Shown: positions 1 through 8,830 of the stretch, one piece after another
How the letters are laid out: every line of letters starts with the position of its first letter
How positions within the stretch are numbered: position 1 is the first letter of the stretch
From: Sphingobacterium spiritivorum
GTDB lineage: Bacteria; Bacteroidota; Bacteroidia; Sphingobacteriales; Sphingobacteriaceae
Direction of reading: 5' to 3'
Length of the DNA stretch: 64,000 bases
Assembly: GCF_016725325.1 (NCBI RefSeq)
Contig: NZ_CP068083.1
Location: forward strand, 2,170,001 to 2,234,000
Notes under the pieces: generated by a model
Databases searched by the model: none
Told to the model about the DNA's origin: nothing
The model's input: the letters and a program-made list of their open reading frames with translations, nothing else
Program-made: the position numbers and the translations under genes

Positions 1-102
1 ACCGGTGCCGGAAATATCATCAGACGGGTCGAGAACCTGAAAGAGCTGGGTGCAAAGGCAAATAAACAGATTGATCAGAAGTATCTGGATGAAGAGGAAT
101 AG
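1..102 (+). CDS. rmuC: RmuC family protein, C-terminal fragment (partial)
   Basis: The window opens inside a plus-strand reading frame that ends with TAG at 100-102. The 33 visible residues include GNIIRRVENLKELGAKANKQ, which matches the C-terminal end of RmuC proteins (nuclease-fold proteins that limit sequence inversions during recombination). Only the tail is present, so the catalytic part cannot be checked and the name rests on this short C-terminal pattern. A terminator hairpin follows within 30 bases. Confidence 0.6.
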   Translation, partial: TGAGNIIRRVENLKELGAKANKQIDQKYLDEEE

Positions 103-127
103 TAAAAGAGGATTTTTTTATAAATAG

Positions 128-169
128 CTATCCCCTTTATCATCTTATGTGGTAAAGGGGATAGTTTTT
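128..169. terminator. Rho-independent terminator between rmuC and ggt
   Basis: A 12-bp stem (CTATCCCCTTTA at 128-139 with its complement at 153-164) is followed by TTTTT on the plus strand. It ends the rmuC transcript and overlaps the last codons of the convergent ggt gene. Confidence 0.8.
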
Positions 170-1856
170 AGTAGCCCATTGCCGTATCATCTCCCCGGGG
201 ATCTGCTCCTGTCTGGAGTTTGCCGTTAGGCAGTACAATAATATTTTCTACACGTCCTATTCGTCCCCGTGAAGAAATTTTATATCCGTCCAGTTCCAGT
301 TTCTGACGTACAGCAGGAGATAATGCATCTTTTTCGACATCGATCTGATCGGGTAGCCACTGATGGTGGAATCGTGAAGAATTTACCGATTGCTGTGCAT
401 TCTGACCAAAATCGATTACATTCAGGAGAGTTTGAAATACAGAAGTCATGATCGTAGATCCGCCGGGTGTGCCGACGACCATATACAATTTACCCTCTTT
501 TTCGACGATAGTCGGTGTCATGGAGCTCAGCATTCTTTTATTTGCCTGTACAGCATTCGCCTTTCCACCTACCAGGCCATAGATATTAGGAACTCCCGGC
601 TTGACTGAAAAATCGTCCATCTCATCATTTAGCAGAAATCCGGCTCCTGCAACAAATACGCGTGAGCCGTACGAAGCATTGAGTGTGGTGGTAATCGAAA
701 CAGCGTTTCCATCTTTATCAACAATACTGAAGTGCGTCGTTTCTTCAGACTCATAACCCGGAAACTGTGCGGCCCGGACAGCGGAGCTGGATGTAGCTTT
801 TGACAAGTCAACATTTTTCATACGATCGGCATTGAATATACTGTCGGTCAGTTCTGCAACGGGCACCTTTATAAAATCAGGGTCTCCGAGATACCTCGCT
901 CTGTCTGCATATATCCTGCGTTCGGCTTCTACCATAACCCGCACCGCAGAGTCGGATTGGAATCCCCATTTTGATAACGGAAACTGTTCCACCGATTGTA
1001 ATAAGGCGACAAGTGCCGGCCCTCCGCTGGATGGAGGAGGCATACAGATAATCTTATTCCCTCTGTAATAGCCTGTAACCGGAGTGCGCCAGATGGCTTC
1101 ATAATTCTGGAGATCGGTATGCGTTATTATTCCTTTGCCACGCTCCATTTCAGAAACAATCAGATCAGCAGTTTTTCCTTTATAAAATCCATCACGTCCC
1201 AGATCTGATATACGTTGTAATGTTTCTCCCAGATCTTTCTGTACAAAAAGATCTCCCTTTTTCCAGGTCTGTTCTTTCAGTATAGGTGCACCCTGTGGAT
1301 TGTATGTTTGAAAACTGCTTTTATATTCATTGAATTCGTTGGCTTGTTTTTCAGTAATACGAAAACCTTTCGCAGCAAGTTCTATTGCCGGAGCTAAGAG
1401 AGCGGACCATGCTAGTTTACCGTATTTTTTATGGGCTTCTGCCATACCTGCCACAGATCCGGGTACGCCAGCCGCTAAATGTCCGTATACACTCAGATTT
1501 TCAATCACATTGCCGTTAGCATCCAGATACATTTTTTCTGTGGCTTTGGAAGGAGCTTTTTCCCGAAAATCCAAAGCACTGGCAGCACCTTTATGGTCTC
1601 TGTAGACCATAAAACCTCCTCCACCGATATTACCTGCATTGGGATACACCACAGCTAGTGCAAATTGCACAGCTACAGCTGCATCTACGGCATTTCCACC
1701 GGCTTTCAGGATCGTTACGCCTACAGCGGAGGCAAGAGGGTGTGCCGTTACAACAGCGGCTTTTGAAAATGTATTTGCACGATAGACCTGACGAGGGGCA
1801 TTACAGGAGGTGAGGATAAAGCCCAGGATAAGAATATAAAGTATACTTTTTTTCAT
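168..1856 (-). CDS. ggt: Gamma-glutamyltransferase (glutathione hydrolase), lipoprotein
   Basis: A 562-residue Ntn-hydrolase that cleaves gamma-glutamyl bonds such as that of glutathione and transfers the glutamyl group to amino acids or water. Residues 1-18 form a lipoprotein signal (ILTSC, Cys18), so the enzyme is probably tethered in the periplasm or outer membrane. Family hallmarks are visible: DFREKAP near 96-102 (glutamate-binding Arg98), PSSGGP near 275-280 (oxyanion region), and TTHFS at 373-377, where Thr373 should become the nucleophile after self-cleavage into large and small subunits. Length is normal (E. coli 580). ATG start at 1856. It stands alone, with a terminator at its 3' end. 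Confidence 0.95.
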   Translation of the reverse strand: MKKSILYILILGFILTSCNAPRQVYRANTFSKAAVVTAHPLASAVGVTILKAGGNAVDAAVAVQFALAVVYPNAGNIGGGGFMVYRDHKGAASALDFREKAPSKATEKMYLDANGNVIENLSVYGHLAAGVPGSVAGMAEAHKKYGKLAWSALLAPAIELAAKGFRITEKQANEFNEYKSSFQTYNPQGAPILKEQTWKKGDLFVQKDLGETLQRISDLGRDGFYKGKTADLIVSEMERGKGIITHTDLQNYEAIWRTPVTGYYRGNKIICMPPPSSGGPALVALLQSVEQFPLSKWGFQSDSAVRVMVEAERRIYADRARYLGDPDFIKVPVAELTDSIFNADRMKNVDLSKATSSSAVRAAQFPGYESEETTHFSIVDKDGNAVSITTTLNASYGSRVFVAGAGFLLNDEMDDFSVKPGVPNIYGLVGGKANAVQANKRMLSSMTPTIVEKEGKLYMVVGTPGGSTIMTSVFQTLLNVIDFGQNAQQSVNSSRFHHQWLPDQIDVEKDALSPAVRQKLELDGYKISSRGRIGRVENIIVLPNGKLQTGADPRGDDTAMGY

Positions 1857-2194
1857 CCGTTTGGTTTGTTTTAAAAAGGATAAAGGTTGTGGTGCTTATG
1901 CGCCATAATTGATAATCTGATCTAAGATAAGAAATTTTTGAACTGATCCGATAGGAAAAGAGTTGATGTTAGAAAAGTGCAAAAATATGCATTAAAACGC
2001 ATGTTATTATTTTCATTTTCTATGAAAGATCTATAGTTATTCTTCTTTCTTAATCTTAACTAAATGAAAAGATAACATGTACCAAAAAATTAGTTAATAT
2101 AAACTTCTTTACTTCGTGACATTGTTAGAATCATAAATTTAGTTTGTATATTTAGTATTACTATACCAGTTAAATTTAAAAGAATTTAAAAACT
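1857..2194. other. Intergenic region between divergent ggt and susC-like gene
   Basis: 338 bases, A+T rich, no open frame of note. On the minus strand TATTTTTG at 1980-1987 fits the Bacteroidota -7 box and could serve ggt. Near 2149 a half-match to the TATTT-N11-AAATA box seen elsewhere in this window occurs, but its right half is degenerate. I found no convincing promoter pair for the SusC-like gene. Confidence 0.4.
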
Positions 2195-5100
2195 ATGAAA
2201 AACGAGCCTAAACCAGCTCTTGACCGATATTGGAATCGGTCAAGGATCGCTGTTGCCTCCAGCACCTGTTTTCTGTTGCTAAGCTTATCATTTCACCCGC
2301 AAAGAGCCTTTTCAAGCTCCTTTATCAGTGCTTCTGCAGTTTTGCAGACACCTGTGCGGGGAACGGTAGCAGATAAAAGTGGAAATCCGCTTGTTGGTGC
2401 AACAGTAACAAACCAAAACAGCAAAAAGTCTGTTCAAACAGACGAAAGTGGAACCTTTTCAATTGATGCCCGCCCGGGAGATGTGCTTAAAGTATCTATC
2501 ATCGGATTTGACGGACAACAGATTACTGTAGGGGAGAGCCGAACGGTTACATTTACCCTTGAAGACAACAGTCAGATACTGGAAGATGTCGTCGTCGTGG
2601 GGTATGGCCGGCAGAAGAAAGTGAATCTGACAGGAGCTGTCAGTCAGATTGATTCCAAAGTCCTGGAAGACCGCCCGGTCTCCAATGTGACTCAGGCATT
2701 ACAGGGCGCTATGCCAAATGTGAATGTTAACTTCTCTAACGGAAGGCCCGGAAGTGAAGGGACCGTGAATATCCGGGGATTTGCTTCGATCAACAGCAAG
2801 AATGCTTCGCCGCTGATCCTTATTGACGGAGTACCCGGCAGTATCAATAATATCAATCCACGTGATGTAGAGACTATTACTGTCCTAAAGGATGCGGCTG
2901 CGGCTGCCATTTATGGCGCCAGAGGTGCGTTTGGTGTGATGCTCATTACCACGAAAAAAGGTAAAGCCGGAAAAATGAGTATAAATTACGGTAACAATTT
3001 TGCTTTTTCAGGACTTACAGTAAGTACAGATTTTATAACATCCGGATATGATGCCGCAATTCTGAATGATGAAGCTTTTATCCGTGCTACTGGAAACAGC
3101 TACACCGGATATACAGAAGCGGACTATGCAGAATTGCTGAAACGTAAGAATGATCCTTCATTGCCGAGTGTGGTTATTCAGAATCGTAATGGCAAAGATC
3201 AGTACGTTTACTATGGAAATACAGACTGGTGGGATTATTTCTATCGTGATGTACAGCCTTCTCAGGAACATGCTCTGACGATGACCGGAGGGACGGACAA
3301 GATTGACTTTTATCTGTCCGGAAGATTATATGAGAAAAAAGGTATCATGCAGTTTAATCAGGATAAGTTCAATTCTTATAATCTCAGAAGTAAGATCGGT
3401 GCACAGCTCTCCAAATGGCTTAGAGTCAGCAACAATTCGCAGTTGAATTATAAGAATTATACCTTCCCGGGCTGGAACTCCGGAGATAAACCGGAAGAAT
3501 CAAATAACAATTTTATTTCGACTACTGTGCACGCTCTGCCTTCCTATGTTCCGGTCAATCCGGATGGTACGGCAACCTACCGTACGGAGCTGAATAATTA
3601 TACAGTAGGTGATGGTATTTTTGCCGACCTGTTGTATGGTAAATCACGTGGAGGTAAGAAAGAGCATGAGTTTGTCAATCATCTGGAAGGTGTGGCGACG
3701 ATTATGGATGGTTTTACAGTGACGGGAAACTATACATTCAATTACAATCCTGTTCAGACATTTGCGAGAAGAACGCAAGTTCCGTGGTCGATTTTTCCGG
3801 GAGTAATTAATTACCTGGGAAATGATCGTTTGACAGAAAGACAGATTACCTATACCAAACATGCCATTAACCTTTTTGCCAATTACAATAAGACCGTTGG
3901 TCAGCACAATTTCGGAGCTGTATTAGGATACAACAGAGAGCAACAAAAATGGGATGCTATCGGTGGTGTCGTAGACGGTTTGTTGTCGGAAGATCTGAAT
4001 GATTTTGATCTGGGCTATGGCAATATGCAGACTACCGGTGGAAGCCGTACATGGGCACTGGAAGGATATTTCGGAAGATTCACATATGATTATGCAGGTA
4101 AATATCTGTTTGAGATGAATGGCCGTTATGATGGTACATCCAAGTTTCCAAGTAAGCAAAGATTTGGATTCTTCCCTTCTGTATCTGCAGGGTGGAGAGT
4201 AACGGAAGAGTCATTTGCAGAAAATCTGAAACAGTATGTAAACGAATTCAAACTCCGTGGTTCATATGGTGAACTGGGAAATGCGCAGGAAGCGGATGAA
4301 TATGGTTACATCTCGTTGATGAACAGTGGCAGGTCTAATTATATCACAGGTGGAGGAAAGACACAATATATATCTGCACCAACACCTATCTCCAGTAATC
4401 TGACCTGGGAGCGTACGAATACGTTGAACTTCGGAACGGATATGGCTTTTCTGAACAGCCGTCTGAATGTAACCTTTGATTATTTTATTCGCAAGACGCT
4501 GGATATGCTGATCCCGGGGCCAACATTGCCGGCTGTATTCGGAGCAGCTACTCCGAAGATGAATGCAGGAGATCTGGAAAACAGAGGTTGGGAACTTGCT
4601 GTAGCATGGAATGATTCCAGAACAGTGGCAGATAAACCTTTTAAATATAATTTTTCAGTTGGTCTGTCTGATTCCAAAGCTAAAATTACCCGTTTTGATA
4701 ATCCCAAAATGTTGCTGAGTAACTATTACGTAGGGCAGTCGCTGGGTGAAATCTGGGGATATCGCGTAGATGGCTTATTTGCTTCAGATGCAGAAGCTGC
4801 CAGCTGGAAAATAAATCAGGACTATGTTGATGCTGTTCGGCTGTCGGCTCCCGGAGAATGGTCTAAGCTCAAAGGCGGGGATGTCAAATTTGTAGATGTC
4901 AACGGGGACGGTGTTGTGAATCAGGGAGACAATACGCTTAGTAAACCTGGAGATCAGGTGATCATCGGAAATGATCGGGCCCGTTATACCTTTGGTGTGA
5001 ATCTGGGTGCAAGCTGGAATGGATTTGATGTATCGGCATTCTTTCAGGGGATCGGACGTCAACATTGGTATCCGGGATCTAATTCAGATAAATTCTGGGG

Positions 5101-5491
5101 GCCCTATTCCCGGCCATATTATTCCTTCGTTCCGAAAGACTTTGCAGATGATGTGTGGACTCCTGAAAATCCAAATGCTTACTATCCGCTCATGAGAGGA
5201 TATATTGCCCTGAACAACAGGGGATCGCTGAATGTAAAAAATGACCGGTATCTGCAGGATCTGGCCTATATCCGGCTGAAAAATCTGACTATAGGCTATA
5301 GCCTGAGTGATAAACTGCTGCAACGTGTCAAAATATCAAGAGCAAGAGTATTTGTTTCCGGAGAGAATTTCTGGACAGCGACCAAATTGCGTTCCGATTA
5401 TATTGATCCGGAACAGGCAGCGCAGGAAGTGAACGGCAGATCGTACCCTATTTCCAAGGCATTTTCGTTTGGTATTGACTTAACTTTTTAG
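2195..5491 (+). CDS. SusC/RagA-type TonB-dependent outer-membrane receptor
   Basis: A 1,098-residue SusC-family transporter that, with its SusD-like lid, imports a large nutrient across the outer membrane using TonB energy. Seen in order: N-terminal signal region (about 15-45), carboxypeptidase-regulatory-like beta-sandwich (about 52-125, RGTVADKSGNPLVGATV), TonB box DVVVVGYG at 131-138, plug domain (about 140-250, with LILIDGVPG and YGARGAFGV), then a long beta-barrel ending in aromatic Phe (FGIDLTF). ATG start at 2195; the 45-residue charged N-terminus is longer than a normal signal peptide. Only 10 bases separate it from the SusD gene. Substrate is unknown; the downstream phosphoesterase suggests an organophosphate or phosphorylated glycan. 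Confidence 0.95.
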   Translation: MKNEPKPALDRYWNRSRIAVASSTCFLLLSLSFHPQRAFSSSFISASAVLQTPVRGTVADKSGNPLVGATVTNQNSKKSVQTDESGTFSIDARPGDVLKVSIIGFDGQQITVGESRTVTFTLEDNSQILEDVVVVGYGRQKKVNLTGAVSQIDSKVLEDRPVSNVTQALQGAMPNVNVNFSNGRPGSEGTVNIRGFASINSKNASPLILIDGVPGSINNINPRDVETITVLKDAAAAAIYGARGAFGVMLITTKKGKAGKMSINYGNNFAFSGLTVSTDFITSGYDAAILNDEAFIRATGNSYTGYTEADYAELLKRKNDPSLPSVVIQNRNGKDQYVYYGNTDWWDYFYRDVQPSQEHALTMTGGTDKIDFYLSGRLYEKKGIMQFNQDKFNSYNLRSKIGAQLSKWLRVSNNSQLNYKNYTFPGWNSGDKPEESNNNFISTTVHALPSYVPVNPDGTATYRTELNNYTVGDGIFADLLYGKSRGGKKEHEFVNHLEGVATIMDGFTVTGNYTFNYNPVQTFARRTQVPWSIFPGVINYLGNDRLTERQITYTKHAINLFANYNKTVGQHNFGAVLGYNREQQKWDAIGGVVDGLLSEDLNDFDLGYGNMQTTGGSRTWALEGYFGRFTYDYAGKYLFEMNGRYDGTSKFPSKQRFGFFPSVSAGWRVTEESFAENLKQYVNEFKLRGSYGELGNAQEADEYGYISLMNSGRSNYITGGGKTQYISAPTPISSNLTWERTNTLNFGTDMAFLNSRLNVTFDYFIRKTLDMLIPGPTLPAVFGAATPKMNAGDLENRGWELAVAWNDSRTVADKPFKYNFSVGLSDSKAKITRFDNPKMLLSNYYVGQSLGEIWGYRVDGLFASDAEAASWKINQDYVDAVRLSAPGEWSKLKGGDVKFVDVNGDGVVNQGDNTLSKPGDQVIIGNDRARYTFGVNLGASWNGFDVSAFFQGIGRQHWYPGSNSDKFWGPYSRPYYSFVPKDFADDVWTPENPNAYYPLMRGYIALNNRGSLNVKNDRYLQDLAYIRLKNLTIGYSLSDKLLQRVKISRARVFVSGENFWTATKLRSDYIDPEQAAQEVNGRSYPISKAFSFGIDLTF

Positions 5492-5501
5492 GCTTAACAT
5501 C

Positions 5502-7241
5502 ATGAAACTATATTCATATATTTTAGTTGTTGCAGGATTGATTGCGGTTACTTCCTGTGAAAAAAACTATCTGGATCGCTCTCCGGAGGATAAACTGACT
5601 CCGGAAAACTATTTCAGATCAGAAAATGATCTGGCATTATATTGTAATTCTTTTTACAATTCTCTGCCCGATGCAGAAGGAGTGTATAATGAGGATATTG
5701 ATAATATTGTAAAAAACACCCTGCCAGATCAGGTCACGGGTAAGCGTCAGGTGCCGGTGAGTGGTGGAGGCTGGACCTGGGATAATCTGCGGAATATTAA
5801 TTTCTTTTTAGAGAATTACAACCGAACATTAGCTCCTGAAATAGCGAATAAATACGGAGCAGTGGCCCGCTTTTTCAGAGCTTATTTTTACTTTGATAAA
5901 GTCAAGCGATTTGGAGATGTGCCCTGGTATTCTAAGGCGATCGACCAAAACGATATGGAAGCTTTACTGAAGAAAAGAGATTCCAGAACACTGGTAATGG
6001 ATTCCATTATAGCGGATCTGGACTTTGCCATAGCGAATCTGAGTGCTACCAAATCATCTGAAAAAGTAACCAAATGGACTGCTTTAGCTTTAAAATCCCG
6101 TGTAGCACTATTCGAAGGTACTTTTCGTAAATACCATACAGACCTGAATTTGCCGGATTCTAAACGTTTTCTGGAGCTTGCAGCTGCGGCTTCCAGACAG
6201 GTGATGGATGGCAACGTATACAGTATCTATCAGGGAACGGACAATATGGGGTATCAGCAACTGTTTTCGTCTGTCAATGCCATTGATGGTGAGATCATAC
6301 TGGCCCGTAAGTACAGTGACGGATTGCAGATCTGGCACAATGTCAATTATTATACAATCACCGCTTCTTACGGTAAACCGGGACTAAACAAAGACCTCGT
6401 CAATACGTATCTGATGCGGGATGGCTCCCGTTTTACAGATAAACCTGGATATGCAACGATGTCCTTTTATCAGGAGACACAGAATCGGGATCCGCGTCTG
6501 TCACAGACCATTCGCACACCGGGATATAAGAGAATCGGTGGTACTGCGGTGCAAACACCTAATTTTGGTAATTCGGTAACGGGCTATCAGCTGATCAAGT
6601 TTGTGGGCGATGTACGGTATGACTCCTACAACCGTTCTGAAAATGATATGCCTTTGTTTCGTTATGCAGAAGTTCTTTTAAATTATGCAGAAGCAAAAGC
6701 TGAACTCGACGATCTTTCCCAGGCTGATATTGACAGGTCTGTCAAATTACTTCGCGATCGGGTGTCTATGCCTAATATGCTGCTCACTGATGCAACAGCT
6801 AGTCCAGATGCCTATCTGATGGCACAGTATCCGAATGTAAAAGGAAGTCAGGCAGGTGCTGTACTGGAAATCCGCCGGGAAAGAAGAATTGAGCTGGTCA
6901 TGGAATCTTTCCGTTGGGATGATATTATGCGTTGGAAAGTTGGCCCGATTCTGACACGTCAGTTTAAAGGGATGTATTTTCCTTCAACCGGACAGTTTGA
7001 TCTGGATGGAGATGGCAAGATGGATGTGTGGATATATGAGGGGAATAAGCCTACAGCCTCCGGCATTCAGCTTCTAAAACTGGGAAGTGAGATCATTTTG
7101 GAAAACGGAACCTCAGGGAATATAATTGTCAATGCGCATATAGCAAAAGTATTTGATGAAAAGAAAGATTACCTCTGGCCGATACCGACTCAGGAACTGC
7201 AACTGAATGAAAATTTGGTTCAGAATCCATTTTGGGAATAG
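5502..7241 (+). CDS. SusD/RagB-like nutrient-binding lipoprotein
   Basis: A 579-residue surface lipoprotein that binds substrate and caps the SusC-like barrel encoded 10 bases upstream. The signal ends in VTSC (Cys19). The N-terminal DRSPEDKLTPENYF and the C-terminal RRERRIELVMESFRWDDIMRW are typical SusD segments, and the middle is TPR-like alpha-helical. A DxDGDGKMD stretch near residues 501-509 is a plausible calcium-binding loop. Normal length for the family. Ligand cannot be read from the sequence. Confidence 0.95.
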   Translation: MKLYSYILVVAGLIAVTSCEKNYLDRSPEDKLTPENYFRSENDLALYCNSFYNSLPDAEGVYNEDIDNIVKNTLPDQVTGKRQVPVSGGGWTWDNLRNINFFLENYNRTLAPEIANKYGAVARFFRAYFYFDKVKRFGDVPWYSKAIDQNDMEALLKKRDSRTLVMDSIIADLDFAIANLSATKSSEKVTKWTALALKSRVALFEGTFRKYHTDLNLPDSKRFLELAAAASRQVMDGNVYSIYQGTDNMGYQQLFSSVNAIDGEIILARKYSDGLQIWHNVNYYTITASYGKPGLNKDLVNTYLMRDGSRFTDKPGYATMSFYQETQNRDPRLSQTIRTPGYKRIGGTAVQTPNFGNSVTGYQLIKFVGDVRYDSYNRSENDMPLFRYAEVLLNYAEAKAELDDLSQADIDRSVKLLRDRVSMPNMLLTDATASPDAYLMAQYPNVKGSQAGAVLEIRRERRIELVMESFRWDDIMRWKVGPILTRQFKGMYFPSTGQFDLDGDGKMDVWIYEGNKPTASGIQLLKLGSEIILENGTSGNIIVNAHIAKVFDEKKDYLWPIPTQELQLNENLVQNPFWE

Positions 7242-7260
7242 CTATATTTGAACAACCTGA

Positions 7261-7290
7261 AGACCGGTTTATAACCAGCCGGTCTTTTTG
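7261..7290 (+). terminator. Hairpin after the SusD-like gene
   Basis: AGACCGG at 7261-7267 pairs with CCGGTCT at 7279-7285 and is followed by TTTT. It lies between the SusD gene and the phosphoesterase, so it may end the SusCD transcript or only reduce read-through into the next gene 17 bases on. Confidence 0.6.
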
Positions 7291-7306
7291 ATACCTTAAA
7301 TCTATT

Positions 7307-8500
7307 ATGAATACAAGAAGATATTTTCTAAAATCAATGGGCGTTGCTTCGGCAACATTTGCGTTATCTGCTCATCAGCAAGCATTCGCACACACTATAC
7401 AACAACAGGATTTTGATTTTCGCGTCAGACCTTATCTGCAGGATCTGCAGGGAGATCAGGTGACTGTCATGACCCATATTAATCGTAAAGGTTTTACCTG
7501 GCTGGAAGTCAGAGCACAGGGGGAGCAACAATTTCGGAAAATCGTTCAGTCTGAAGACGGACTTATTAATGCCAATACCCTCAGTACAGTACTGACAATA
7601 ACGGGTCTGCAACCGGGTAAGACATATGAGTACCGGGTATATGCAAAGGAAATCCTCACGTTTGAAGCTTACAAAGTCGTTTATGGCAAAGAGATAAGCA
7701 GTTCCTTATATGTATTTAAAACTCCGGATGCAAATAGTCAAACTACATCCTGTGTTATCTATAATGACGTACATGGAAGAGCACATTCCTACGGACAGTT
7801 GCTGGATATTGCAGGTAAACCGGAATTCGATTTTGCGATTCTGAATGGCGATATGTTTGATTACGTTACTAATGAAGAAGACCTTTATGATAAACTGCTT
7901 ACTCCACTGGGAGAGCGGTTTGCCAGCGAAAAACCATTTTTTATGCTGAGAGGCAATCATGAGACAAGAGGTGCTTATTCTAGAGATTTTAAAACCTTTT
8001 TCAGATATGAGGACAATACGTATTACGGAACATTTCGCAGAGGGCCTGTCTCCTGGCTGATGCTGGATACCGGAGAGGATAAACCGGATACAGCAGAAGT
8101 ATATGCCGGCGTAGTGGACTTTGATCAGTATCGTATCGATCAGGCAAAATGGGCTGAAAAAGTAATGGCTTCAGATGCATTCAGAAAGAGCGATTTCCGG
8201 GTGGTTGTTATGCATATTCCGCCATTTTATTCCGGAGAATGGCATGGACCAATGGAAGTACAACGCTTATTTGCACCCTTATTTGATAAATATAAAGTGG
8301 ATGTCGTGATCAGCGGACATACGCACACTTACGGGTTTCATGAAGCTACCGCAAAACATTCTTATCCAATTTTTATTGGTGGCGGACCTAAAGAGGGAAA
8401 CCGGACACTTATTCACGTAAAAGCGGATAACAGGAAACTAGAAGTAAATATGATTCTGGATAATGGATCTAAAGTCGGCACATACAGCAAAACACGTTGA
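7307..8500 (+). CDS. Tat-exported purple acid phosphatase-like metallophosphoesterase
   Basis: A 397-residue metal-dependent phosphoesterase. The N-terminus carries a twin-arginine signal (TRRYFLKS at 3-10, then a hydrophobic stretch ending near AFA), which exports folded, metal-loaded enzymes. Residues about 38-130 form a fibronectin-like domain as in purple acid phosphatases. The calcineurin-type motifs are complete: NDVHG, NGDMFD, RGNHE, VMHIPP and GHTHTYGFH. It should release phosphate from an organic ester in the periplasm. It follows SusC-SusD on the same strand, so the three may act together on a phosphorylated nutrient; this is inference. Confidence 0.88.
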   Translation: MNTRRYFLKSMGVASATFALSAHQQAFAHTIQQQDFDFRVRPYLQDLQGDQVTVMTHINRKGFTWLEVRAQGEQQFRKIVQSEDGLINANTLSTVLTITGLQPGKTYEYRVYAKEILTFEAYKVVYGKEISSSLYVFKTPDANSQTTSCVIYNDVHGRAHSYGQLLDIAGKPEFDFAILNGDMFDYVTNEEDLYDKLLTPLGERFASEKPFFMLRGNHETRGAYSRDFKTFFRYEDNTYYGTFRRGPVSWLMLDTGEDKPDTAEVYAGVVDFDQYRIDQAKWAEKVMASDAFRKSDFRVVVMHIPPFYSGEWHGPMEVQRLFAPLFDKYKVDVVISGHTHTYGFHEATAKHSYPIFIGGGPKEGNRTLIHVKADNRKLEVNMILDNGSKVGTYSKTR

Positions 8501-8795
8501 TAGAAAGCTTTAAAAGAATAAAAACAAGTAAGGGATATCTGCATCAGATATCCCTTTTTTTATAGCACAATAATGATTACTGTGTTATTGTTATTTTGGT
8601 TTACTAATAACGGATTCCCCTATCTGATATTGTATGGCTGATCTGATGAATCTCAAAGAGTATAATCGAATTGAATAATGGTTTTATATTTTTCTTTCTA
8701 CGGGCTGCTAATATAATAAATGTGTTAATATTATGTTATTCAAAAGGTAGAGTAACTTTAATTTTATTTTTTCTTTTTTAATTCAAAAATATATT
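8501..8795. other. Intergenic region upstream of the MACPF gene
   Basis: About 300 bases holding the phosphoesterase terminator and then very A+T-rich sequence. The promoter and operator candidates lie at its downstream edge (8796-8828) and are listed separately. No further gene seen. Confidence 0.4.
8531..8561 (+). terminator. Rho-independent terminator of the phosphoesterase gene
   Basis: AGGGATATCT at 8531-8540 pairs with its complement at 8546-8555, followed by a run of T to 8561. Confidence 0.85.
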
Positions 8796-8828
8796 TAGAT
8801 TTGCTATTATTTATAATAATTCTAAATA
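8796..8828 (+). promoter_or_regulatory. -7 box and candidate iron box upstream of the MACPF gene
   Basis: TAGATTTG at 8796-8803 matches the TAnnTTTG -7 element. Just downstream, 8808-8828 has the form TATTT-N11-AAATA. It matches the box in front of hmuR at 19 of 21 positions by hand comparison. The box would cover the transcription start and ends 2 bases before the ATG. No good -33 TTTG is visible. Confidence 0.55.
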
Positions 8829-8830
8829 AA

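Noticed and set aside
2149-2169. Partial match to the iron box upstream of the SusC-like gene
   Set aside because: The left arm TATTTAG fits but the right arm does not; about 13 of 21 positions match, within chance for such A+T-rich DNA.
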